Shown here piece after piece: positions 22,644 through 31,436 of a DNA stretch of 64,000 bases. This DNA comes from Mastigamoeba balamuthi (lineage: Eukaryota > Evosea > Mastigamoebida > Mastigamoebidae). The notes beneath the pieces were generated by a model. That model saw nothing but the letters and a program-made list of their open reading frames with translations. It had not been told where the DNA came from and did no database searches. The stretch spans positions 524,533 to 588,532 of the forward strand of contig CACRSC010001923.1 of NCBI GenBank assembly GCA_902651635.1. The letters run 5' to 3'. Each line of letters starts with the position of its first letter. Position 1 is the first letter of the stretch. A program made the translations under genes and the position numbers.

Positions 22644-23217
22644 TTAGTGCCTCTCGGCTGCCTCGGGGTGCTCCTGCTGCTGTTGGATGTGCTGCTGCAG
22701 CTCAGCCGCACGCTGCTCGGCGTCCCTCACGTGCAGATCGGCGGCCAGCTGGGCGATCTGGGCGTCCTGGGCTATCTGAGCGTCCTTCTGGGCGATCTGA
22801 GCGTCCTTCTGGGCGATCTGAGCGTCCTTCTGGGCGTTCTGGACAGCCTGCTGGGCGATCGCGTCCTTCTGGGCAATCTGGATACGCAGCTCCGCAGTCT
22901 CAGCGATGACCGTGAGGTTCGTCACCTGCTGGTGCAGGCTCTGGTTCTGCTCCGAGAGGAGCGAGACCCGAGTCTCAAGCTCGATGATCCTCCTACTGCG
23001 CTCGTCCATGACTGGGGAGCCTCTGGTCAGAGAGGGCAATCATCCCAAGTGACCGAACGAACCTGGTGGAGCAGGGGCACGGGCAGCGGCAGCAGCAGGG
23101 GCCTGCTGGGCCTGGTCGCCAGGCACATTGTTGCCGATCTCGCCCACCTGTGCCAGGGATGCGTCAGTGGTAGAAGAAGGAGGATGAGGGGCACACAAGG
23201 TTCGTCTTGTACCCCAT
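22644..23217 (-). CDS. Coiled-coil protein with AQKDAQI repeats, 157 aa
   Basis: Three exons join in frame: 23217-23197 (MGYKTNL), 23147-23063 and 23011-22644. The introns are 49 and 51 bases with GT-AG ends (GTGTGC...GCACAG; GTTCGT...CCCCAG) and a CTGAC branch-like site in the first. After an Ala/Pro-rich linker comes a long heptad-rich helix (RIIELETRVSLLSEQNQSLH) and tandem heptads of the type AQKDAQI (about residues 88-122), then an HIQQQQ tail. This predicts a long rod or oligomerisation domain. No enzyme domain or signal is present, and no specific family is recognised. The repeats in the DNA (GCGTCCTTCTGGGCGATCTGA units, 22765-22870) could expand or contract. Confidence 0.7.
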
Positions 23218-23468
23218 TGCCCTATTAATAAAGCAGCAAAAGAATCTGTAACACAAGTAAAATTGCCCTTTTCAGTTGATGTTGATTAATCTCAGACAAG
23301 GGCAAGAAAGACTCTGATTAATGCCTGCATGTGGCCCAACATGATGCTCGGTGAGCATGCCATGCAGTGCGCCAGGCTATTATTCAGCTCTTTTTGACTT
23401 CCTCTTCTGCATTCCCGTTTTCTGAATTTTGTCGCAGAATTGAATTGTATTTATGGCGCCTTGCAAAA

Positions 23469-23792
23469 TCACAGCATCTCTCTTCCTCCTGCCTGCTCCC
23501 GACCCTCCCTTCCCTGTGAACCCTCTTCCCCCCTCCCCTGCCCACCCTCTATGGCAATACACGCACTTCTGTCCCACCCACCAGCCAACCATTTCAACTC
23601 TGAGGGGAAAGGGTGGGGATTAAAACGAACCGAGTGGCGACGGTCCCTCCTCTCGGGAGGCCTGGCCGCGGTTGTGACGGGTGCAGCTGCTGCTACTGCA
23701 GGAACCTCTGCTGCAGCTGGCGCAGGTGGTGCAGCAGCAGCAGCTCTGGGAATGATGGGGAGGTGGATCGGGATTGGGTTGTTGTGAGACAT
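23469..23792 (-). CDS. Possible Ala/Pro-rich protein, low support
   Basis: The frame from 23792 starts MSHNNPIPIHLPIIPR and continues with Ala-rich sequence. A 31-base intron-like segment (GTTCGTTTTAATCC...CCTCAG, 23633-23603) is present, but no splice choice gave a convincing continuation. Low-complexity composition makes a chance frame possible. Confidence 0.25.
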   Translation of the reverse strand: MSHNNPIPIHLPIIPRAAAAAPPAPAAAEVPAVAAAAPVTTAARPPERRDRRHSVRFNPHPFPSELKWLAGGWDRSACIAIEGGQGRGEEGSQGREGREQAGGREML

Positions 23793-24079
23793 CTCGGGTT
23801 TTAAAAGTTAGATCTTCGTAGCCAGATGCCCAACAATCCATTTAAAAGTATATAAGAGTGCTCTGTTTTTGATACTGGTTCCACATTGAATCTGTTTCAC
23901 ATGGCATTCCCACAGTGGCATCACAGTGGCACTCTCGTGCACATCCAAGTGAAAACTACCAGCACCCTGCCCTCCTCTCGGGCACGGGGAAACCAGCAAT
24001 TGCAATCAAACAACAAATCAATTGAATGAAGTCGGCACAGCCGCAGTGGCAGAGCCGCGCCGTCGCGTAGAACGTCACG

Positions 24080-26110
24080 GCGTCACGGGGCAGTGCCACG
24101 CAGCCGGGAACGCCCTGCACGCGTTCTTGAAGCAGGCCCACTGGCCGCAGTCCGACGGCAGCCCCTGCACCGCGCAGTCGGGGTCCACGACGCCCCCGGA
24201 GCCGCCAGCGGCGCACCCGCAGTCGCAGCGCCGCGTGTCGTTGTACGCAGAGGCCGGACAGGCGGGGTCGGGCCAGGCCTCTGCGCACTCGCCCGCGTCC
24301 GAGCACCAGGCGACCTTTTGGCCCGCGCAGGGGCGCGCGACGGGGTGCCAGGGGCCCCCGGCCAGCGTCGAGTCGCGGCAGTCGGTCCAGCGCGCCGCCG
24401 CAGCCGCAGTCGCAGCCGTCGTACGAGCCGAACGAGCGCAGCGGGCAGCGCGAGGCGTCCCAGCCCGTCGCGACGCAGCGGCCCGCGCGGCCGCAGACGT
24501 GGCCCGCAGAGGCGTCGCAGTCGGGGCTGACGGGCCCCGAGCGCGAGCGCGCGCACGCGGGGTCCCAGAGGCCGCAGCCGCAGTCGCTGTCGTTGTCGTT
24601 GTAGCGGCGCGGGGCGCAGGACCAGCCCGCGGGCACCAGCGACGCGGGGGGCACCCGGCTGGCGGCGGCGCGGATGGCCAGGGCGCTGACGTTGTCCGCG
24701 GACCAGTCGGCCATGTAGCGCGCCCAGCGGCCCTGCGCGTCGCGGTGGAACGCCAACCGCGGCGTCGGCCACTTGGCGTACGAGCTCCCCGCCGTGAACG
24801 TCGCGCAGCGAGCTGTCACGCGGTACCTGCGCGCCCGCAGGCGAGGGAGCGGTCAGTGGCCGCCGACGCTCAGGCCAGGGGCGACGTGGCGGACACAGCA
24901 AATGGCCAGCGCAGCGGGAACAACAGAGAAACCCAACACCCATGCCCAAATCATTTGATGCCCTCTAGAGCCAACACTGCTGGGCGGGAGGGGGTAGGCG
25001 CTGGGGATGTATCCAAAATGAGACTCCGTCAGTTTGCCGCTGATTTCATTTGCGCGCACTGGAAACAAATCAATTGACTCTTGCGGCTAACAGCAGCAGA
25101 GACCCTGTGACACAAACCAACTGAATGCCGAGAGCACAGACAGCACAACACATCCCTTCTCCACGAGAGCTCGCTTTATGAGCTCACAGGGACAGCAGGT
25201 CAGTTGAATCGCCAATGACCACGAGAGCTCGCTTCAAGAGCGGCACAGGGCAGCAACAAATCAACTGACTCGGCACAGAGCGCACCCAGCACCCCCACGA
25301 GAGCTATCCTTGTGAGCAGACAGGGGCGGCAGCAAGTCAATTGACTGGGCGCAGAGCACACCCGATCCACACGCGCGGGGCCGCGGCCACCAGCTGCAGC
25401 GACACAAAGTTCAGCCACCCGCTCTTGTCTGGCGCCGGCACCGCGACCAGCGTGGCGTTGGTCACGTGGCGCGGCACGGGCGCCGGCGACCCCATGTCGT
25501 CGTCGTACATCACCACCTGCACGGGGTACATGTACCGCGGGCCCTCTGCGCTGCCCGTGGGCTGGGCCGCGTGTAGTCGACGCACCCGCTCCACTTGACA
25601 TTGACGCACACCTGACGCCACGTCACAGGCGCACGCGCTGTTTTCATTGCCTATCCCGGAAGCAGGGGAAAAATAGCCAGAACGGAGAAATGCCTGCGAT
25701 GACGCAGCACAGCCTCCCCCCCCCGAGTGCTGGCGACCAGAAAGAACGCCGTGCTCACCGACGTATAGACCGCAGGGACAGTGGCCGGGGTGAACAGCTG
25801 AACAACCTCGAGAAAGGAGCCGTCGTGCGGCCCCGGGAATTCTTTGCAGGGACCATCACAGAGACAACCCCCCGACCACCAGATTAATTCCGATTGGGCG
25901 GCCAGGGAGACATGGGAGAGATTCCCCAGATCAAGAAATATCGCGATATCGGGGAGATATTGCGCGTGCCGGCGCAGCAGTTGGAGGCGGGGGCCAGCGC
26001 CACGCCCGGCGTGTAGTAGAACACGCTGAGAGACGACGAGCTGAGGGAGGGTCGCCTGAGCGTGTCTGGCAGCAGCGGTCAAGCTGGAGCCAGATCAAAA
26101 GCTGCCTCCT
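24080..26110 (-). CDS. Secreted cysteine-rich protein with CDCGC repeats (multi-exon, frames disturbed)
   Basis: Coding blocks in order on the minus strand: VFYYTPGVALAPASNCCAG (about 26025-25965); HDGSFLEVVQLFTPATVPAV (about 25830-25765); VCVNVKWSGCVDY then YPVQVVMYDDDMGSPAPVPR and KSGWLNFVSLQLVAAAPRVW (25610-25365); after a long intron YRVTARCATFTAGSSYAKWP (24816); then two or three Cys repeats with YNDNDSDCGCGLWDPAC, GSYDGCDCGCG and RRCDCGCAAG..DPDC, ending in a stop at about 24080. The repeats resemble extracellular Cys-rich modules of protists. Frame changes at about 25570 and 24385, each of one or two bases in GC-rich sequence, may be errors or real damage. The start exon was not found. 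Function unknown; probably surface or secreted. Confidence 0.55.
25069..25345. repeat. Degenerate minisatellite inside a long intron
   Basis: Read on the minus strand, four or five units begin with a TCARTTGAYTTG-like box (25338, 25262, 25201, 25105, 25069) followed by TGCTGYYCCTGT and CGAGCTCTCGTGG. Units are about 45-80 bases. It fills most of the roughly 550-base intron between coding blocks at 25365 and 24816 of the Cys-rich gene. CACGAGAGCT(CG) recurs on the plus strand at 25163, 25219 and 25300. Confidence 0.7.
25645..25700 (+). repeat. Dispersed repeat, copy 2
   Basis: Match to 14768-14825 (CATTGCCTATCCC-GAAGCAGG and GAACGG-GAGAAATG). It lies inside an intron of the Cys-rich gene, between the exon ending AVYT(S) and the one starting VCVNV. 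Confidence 0.6.
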
Positions 26111-26425
26111 GTGTCTGTTGGTGTACATGCTCTCTGTAATCGTTGCAACGCTCTGAAGCCACTCCCATGAGGACACACAAACATGGGTGGCTGAGCAGCA
26201 GCACACGCCCAACACGGGCCACGCGCTTTGCTTGCCGGGGAGTTGTCGTTGGTTCCAAGTCTATCTTGCTGCGTCCAGCACTGCGCGAATTACACGGGAG
26301 CAAAGGGCCACGGTGGGAAAATGGGGAGTGGGGAGGCAACCGAAATCAGTTGCCTATAGCCCCCCGGAGGCACAGACAGATCCGCTCGCTCGCTCGCTCT
26401 CTCGCCCCTCGGGGAGCCTCCTTCC

Positions 26426-29309
26426 TCAGTGCGGCAGCGTCGACGGGGGCGAGCACGGCACGGTGCAGAACACGCGGTACCTCGTGCGGTCGCCGGCCTC
26501 GCGCGACGTGTACGCGCGCACGGCGCACTCGAACACCGCGTTGGGCCGCTCGAACGCCTCCACGAGCCCCGCGACCCTCGCGACGACGCCCTCGAGCTCC
26601 GCGCTCGCCATGCCCATCCTCAGCGCCCCCTTGGCGTTGAACAGCATCTCCTGCCGCGGGCACGTCAGTGCGAGTGCGAGAGCGGCGGCGGCGGGGACGC
26701 ACGGCGTCCTTGCCGTGCGCGATGACGTCGAGCACGCCCGTGTCGTCGACGAGGCGCAGCTTGAGCGAGAGCGCCGGGGCCAGCGGCGCGGCGCACGTGG
26801 GGCACGCGGGGCCCGGGGCCTCGGGCCACGCCCACGACGTCACGCACGCGTAGCAGCACTTGACGGCCATCGCGCTGGCCTCCTGCGGGCTGTGCCCCAC
26901 GACGCGCGCGCGCGCCCGGAAGTTGCCCGCCCCCACGCCCGCGATGGCGTCCAGCGTCCGCAGCGGCAGCGACGCCTGCAGGCTCGACCCTGTCGGCGGG
27001 CGGTCGTCGTCAGTGTGTGAGCGTGCAGTGCGAGGCAGCGGACGCAACTCGTCACGAAGAACTCGTTGGCGGCCCTCGCGGAAGCGGTAGACCCTGGGCG
27101 GGCGGGGGGCAGAGGCGCGTTGCGTTGGTCTCAGGGCTCGGGAGAGTGCGAGGGCGCGCACTCGCCACGTGGAAGTCCGGGGTGTCGGAGGCGCTGGGCC
27201 GCTGCTGGGCGCCCACGGGGGGCAGCGACATCGACCCTGCGAGTGCGCGCACGCGAGAATAAGCGGGGGGGGGGGGGGGGGGGGNCCTGCGGCGGGGAGG
27301 GGGGAGGGGCGTCGCTGTTAGGGCGCCGCGCGTGTTGTGCGCTGGCGAGGCGAGTTGTCTGTCGTGTTTGTTGCTCACTTGTCGGCCGCGTCTCTGCTGC
27401 CACCTGCTGCTGCTGCTGCTGCACTCGCGGCGACGTCTCGGCAGCGCCTCGCGCATTCGCCAGCGGAGAGCCTGCGCACGCACGTGCACGCGGGCGCTGT
27501 GTCAGTGGCTTCGAGTTGTGTGTGGATTTCAAGTCGAGTTTGGAACCTCTGCTCCGCTGCTCGGCGGTGCTCTTCTGCTGTCCCGCGCCCGCTGCTGCTG
27601 CTGCCGCTGGTGTCCACGCCGACGGCGAGCCTGCCACACAGCTCTGAGCTTCGCGGGGTGTCTGGGCGGCGCTGGCGGTGTCCGGGTACCGTTGGGCCGC
27701 CGCTGCTGCTGCGCGTGCGCGCGCGCCCGCTGCTCGTGCGAGGCGAGCAGCGCGGCGATGGTGGGCGTGGCGACGGGGTCGAGGCAGAGCACGACGCTGT
27801 CGTCTGTCGACGTGAGCTCGACGTCGCCCTCGCGCTGCGACCGCGGGCGCTTGCAGAGCGTGTTGTAGACGACGAGCCAGCGGCCCGGCACGCAGGCCGC
27901 GAACATCTCCTGCCGCCACACGACGAGCCGCACGACGCGCCCCAGCGTCACGCCGCCCACGGCCGGCGGCAGCACGCTGCTCGGCGAGCTCTCGCAGACG
28001 CACTGCCGCTCGCGCAGGGCCTCGGCGAGCCCCGCGTCTGCGGCGCAGTCGCCGGTGCTGTCCCAGACGTAGAGCTCGAGGTGCAGCCCGCGGCGCGTCT
28101 GGAACGTGTAGACCGAGACGACCATCGCCAGCACGTCGGCCGACGTGTCGGGCTCGAGCGAGCCCAGCGGCGTCACGGGCTCCTGCGTAGAGGCGCGCAG
28201 GGCGGCGCCGCCCGGCGACGCGTACCAGCGCAGCAGCTCGAGCGCGCGCAGGTGGTCGCAGTCGTCGAGCGTGGGGTTGGGGCTCGAGGCCAGGCGCGCG
28301 CGCACCAGCTCGCGGGGCGACGCCGACGACGACAGCGGCGCAGACGTGCGCTCGAAGATCGTCCACGTGCAGCCGTCGCGGTGCGCCGTCGCGCGGATCG
28401 TCGTCTTGATGAGCCGCTGCACTTTGGCCCTGCGGCGGCGGCGCGTCAGCGATGGGAGGGAGGAGCTCCAGTAGCGGGGGGGCAGCGAGAGCGGAATCAA
28501 TTGACAGTGACCACACGGCACGCCAGGCAGAGAACAAGAAGCACGGGAGCAGTATTGCACAGCAAGTGTGCGCCCTGGGGCACCTGAGCAGTCTCGACAC
28601 GAGGCACAAATAGGGGGTCGCAATCAATTGATGATGCGCCTCGCTCACAGCAACTGCGAGATGGCCTGCGGCTCAAAAGAGAGGCAGCGCCGAGTGCCAG
28701 AGACGTAGCATGCAGCATGGCAGAGCTGAACCAATTGATCGGTCGCACAGCCCGCGCCCACAAAAAGCCGAATGCGGTGGCACTGCAGGGGCTCGGCTCG
28801 AGAAGACAACGTTTAACTCCACAGTATAATTTGGTTGATAAACGTGGGAAACGAAAACCCGCAGAAAACCGTGGGAAAACCGAGACGGGGGCGAAGTGGC
28901 GGGAAGCGCAGCGGTGGGGAAAAAGGGGGGCGAGTGGGCAGCTGCACGCGGGATGCGCAGCGGGAAGTGGGGGGAGGGGCGGAAAAGAGCACCTGTGGAG
29001 GCGGAGGACAGTGCCGGCGATGCTCTCTGCGGGCAGCGGCGCCCCGTACGTGCAGTCGAGCGACACGGGCACCCCCTGCGGGCAGCTCTCGTCCGCCAGC
29101 GTCAGCACCGCCCTGCACTGCTCCTGCTGCTGTCCCTGCTGTCCCTGCTGGCCCTGCTGCTGGGGGTGGGGCTCCTGGGCGGCGTAGGGGCGGCGGTCGC
29201 GGACGACGAGGCCGAAGAGGTACGCGTGGCTGTTGCTCCGCAGGTCCGCCAGCCGCTGGTAGGGGTAGGGCTCCGTGCGCGCCCGCTTGGGTGGGGGGGC
29301 GCCCGCCAT
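26426..29309 (-). CDS. POT1: POT1-like telomere end-binding protein
   Basis: Exon 1 (29309-28993) gives MAGAPPPKRARTEPYPYQRL then LFGLVVRDRRPY and LTLADESC, ending GTVLRLH(R), the layout of the first POT1/TEBP OB fold. After a 563-base intron, exon 2 (from 28429) continues AKVQRLIKTTIRATAHRDGC and TWTIFER, then a second OB-like segment (LAMVVSVYTFQTRRGLHLEL; VRLVVWRQEMFAACVPGRW). 3' exons near 27110-26428 include NEFFVTSCVRC, a Zn-ribbon-like CCYAC...CPTC, and LKLRLVDDTGVLDVIAHGKD with MLFNAKGALRMGM, like the OB fold with inserted Zn ribbon of POT1 or RPA1. Extra bases disturb the frame near 27058, and an assembly gap sits at 27285. It should bind the single-stranded telomere overhang; RPA1 is the main alternative for the C-terminal part. 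Confidence 0.65.
27267..27285. other. Assembly gap after poly-G run
   Basis: A run of G is followed by a single n at 27285. It lies between coding blocks of the POT1-like gene, so the distance and frame across it are unreliable. Confidence 0.9.
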
Positions 29310-29475
29310 ACCCGTCAAAGACCAGGTCTCAGACGACAGACGCGCGCAAACGGTCGTTTTTTGACCAGCGATATTTCAGGATATGCGCGAATATATCTTT
29401 CCCAGAGATTTCGAGAATCAGGAGGGATGCGGTCACGGCCGCGGGGCTGTTTCCACATTCCGCAGCTGTCCAAAG

Positions 29476-29548
29476 GCTTCCGTAGCACAGTCGGCAGTGC
29501 ATGCGGCTGTTAACCGCAGGGTCCTTGGTTCAAATCCAAGCGGGAGCG
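29476..29548 (+). tRNA. tRNA-Asn (GTT)
   Basis: The 73-base sequence folds as a cloverleaf. The acceptor stem is GCTTCCG/CGGGAGC and the anticodon stem GCGGC/GCCGC-like, around loop CTGTTAA with anticodon GTT. The T arm is CTTGG-TTCAAAT-CCAAG, and G is the discriminator. There is no intron. The B box GGTTCAAATCC is canonical. Confidence 0.95.
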
Positions 29549-29713
29549 TTTCTTTATTTTCCCCCTGTCGTACCCGTTTTCCGCGCGGCCCTTGGCGCGC
29601 CAAAGGGCGGCGCGATGATGTCATCTGTGACGAAATCGCTGTTTTGCTGGCGCGCGGTCCAGTGTTTTTTGGCCCCTGTCCCTTTGAGAGGCCCTTTGGT
29701 ATCTCCGTCTCAA

Positions 29714-30498
29714 ATGAAGTGCGTCCCGTCCTCCTCCCCTCGCCCTCCCGCCGCCGCGCGTGCGCCGGCCGCTGACCCCGCGCCGCGCACTGCAGGGTCC
29801 AGCTCTGCGCGTTCAGCGGCTTCAAGCTGTACCCCGGCCGCGGCATCCGCTTTGTCCGCGCCGACGCCAAGTCGTTTGTGTTCTACAGCGACAAGTGCAA
29901 GGGCAGGTTCCTCATCAAGAAGAACCCCCGCGAGATCGCCTGGACCGTCCTCTACCGCCAGATCCACCGCAAGAAGTCGGTGCGATGCCCCTCTCTTTCT
30001 GCGCTGTGTTTTGTATGATCAGGAGTGAAATGGGCGTTTGAGTTGGAGTTGATTCGTATTGGATTGGGTTGAGTTGGCGTTGCTGACGGGGTGGGTTGCG
30101 CGGCGAGCAGACTGAGGCCGTGAAGCAGAAGCGCGTCCGCAGGAACTTCAAGACCGAGAAGGGCATCACCGGCCTCTCTCTGGAGGAGATCCGCCAGCGC
30201 CGCAACCAGAAGCCCGAGGTCCGGAAGGCCGCCCGCGAGGAGGCCATCCGGTGCGCCCGCCTCTCCTCCCCCGCATCGCCCCAGCGGCGATCGATCTAGA
30301 TTCCGTCAAATATCTCTCTTACACGGATATCTTCGCAGTGAGGTCAAGGAGAAGCGCAAGGCCGCCGCCGCGACCAAGGCCGACAAGAAGGCCGCGTCGA
30401 AGCCCGCGACCAAGGCCAAGCCCGCCAAGGCTGCGGAGAAGACCGCCAAGGCCGCCCCCCAGCAGAAGGCCGCCAGGACCGCGCAGAAGGGCCGTTGA
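29714..30498 (+). CDS. RPL24: 60S ribosomal protein eL24, 162 aa
   Basis: Four exons: 29714-29718, 29796-29979, 30111-30250 and 30339-30498. The first exon is just ATGAA; splicing at GTGCGT..TGCAG yields [20 protein letters not shown], the standard eL24 N-terminus. Next come [20 protein letters not shown]-type sequence ([20 protein letters not shown]), then [37 protein letters not shown] and a Lys/Ala-rich basic tail ending AQKGR. The CxFSG is present, but the second Cys pair of zinc-binding archaeal forms is not, as usual in eukaryotes. It is a core component of the large ribosomal subunit. The three short introns confirm GTGCGY donors in this genome. Confidence 0.95.
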
Positions 30499-31219
30499 GC
30501 GATGACGAGCAGCGCGTCGCCGCCCCCCTGTGTCTGGGGGGGGGGAGCTGCCTCTCCCCCCTTCTCTCGCCCCGCCCCAGCAGTCACCAACGGAGGAGCC
30601 AATCAACCAAAGTCTATCCCTCTCAGAAGAACACTGGCAGCCACCGCTTGTCACGTGTGTGCCCTCTTTCTCTTGTTGCTGTGCCACGGGGTGGTGTGGG
30701 TTCGTGTCCCGGGACTGGCGTGTTGGTTCCAATGCGACATCTGCTGAGCAGTTGACATGTGTTATTGAGCAGACAACGTGTATTCTATAAACTCACTTGA
30801 ACTGCTGACGGGATCTCCTAAGCCTGCCCGGGTCCCCCCTTCTCTTACTCAAGACGGCTAGGGTAGGTCTGTGTCTGTTCTGTTCTGTTCTGCTGACGGG
30901 ATCTCCTTTTTGTGGGGCTGCAGTCAAAGCCCATCTCGAGCTGCAACCATGTGAAGACATTTGTATCGGTTTCTGCGACGTCTACTGCCTCCCCGCAACG
31001 TATTCCAACCGATCTCACCGCACTCAAACCGAAGCGACTGCACACCACTGCTAACAATCGTTGCGTTGGGTCTATTGCAGCAAAAAAATCGCGATGGACA
31101 AAACCAATTTAACGATAAATCTGACAAATAACCACGATGATTGTCTGAATGAAATGCTTGCTGTACCAAACTTGCTGTACGTTATATTGGAAAACCATGA
31201 TCAACAAATTTCATATGTA
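30499..31219. other. Spacer between eL24 and tRNA-Ala
   Basis: There is no convincing gene. A short repeat, TGCTGACGGGATCTCCT, occurs at 30804 and 30891. From 31081 an AT-richer open stretch (MDKTNLTINLTNNHDDCLNE, continuing to ENHDQQISY) runs up to the tRNA. It looks like coding sequence but has no recognised relative and would run into the tRNA, so I do not annotate it as a gene. Confidence 0.5.
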
Positions 31220-31292
31220 GGGGGTTTAGCTCATTTGGTAGAGCGCACCGTTCGCATCGGTGAGGCGCGGGGATCGAAACCCTGAACCTCCA
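31220..31292 (+). tRNA. tRNA-Ala (CGC)
   Basis: The cloverleaf has acceptor GGGGGTT/AACCTCC with one G-T pair, and D arm GCTC-ATTTGGTA-GAGC. The anticodon stem is CACCG/CGGTG around TTCGCAT (anticodon CGC). The T arm is CGGGG-ATCGAAA-CCCTG, with A at position 54 as in other eukaryotic tRNA-Ala. The discriminator is A. No intron is present. Confidence 0.93.
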
Positions 31293-31436
31293 ATTCCTTT
31301 TGCTCCGTCGGTTAACCCCGCCTGGGGGCGACAGGCTAGAAAAACTCGCCGCAGCAGATTTGCGCACAAAAATCCAGAGGCCACAGATTTTTGTATCATT
31401 AGAGACAGGGAGAATAAATCGTGTTTTGAAACTGAA

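Noticed and set aside
22094-22711. Pro/Ser/Arg-rich minus-strand frame upstream of RG5
   Set aside because: Low complexity, no splice signals or domain; probably a chance open frame in GC-rich DNA.
25163-25330. A CRISPR-like array from the CACGAGAGCT repeats
   Set aside because: Units are degenerate, spacing is uneven, and the repeats lie in a eukaryotic intron; it is a minisatellite.
27131-28648. Long Arg/Ala/Pro-rich open frames antisense or out of frame to the POT1-like gene
   Set aside because: They are by-products of high GC content; the conserved OB-fold motifs fall in other frames.
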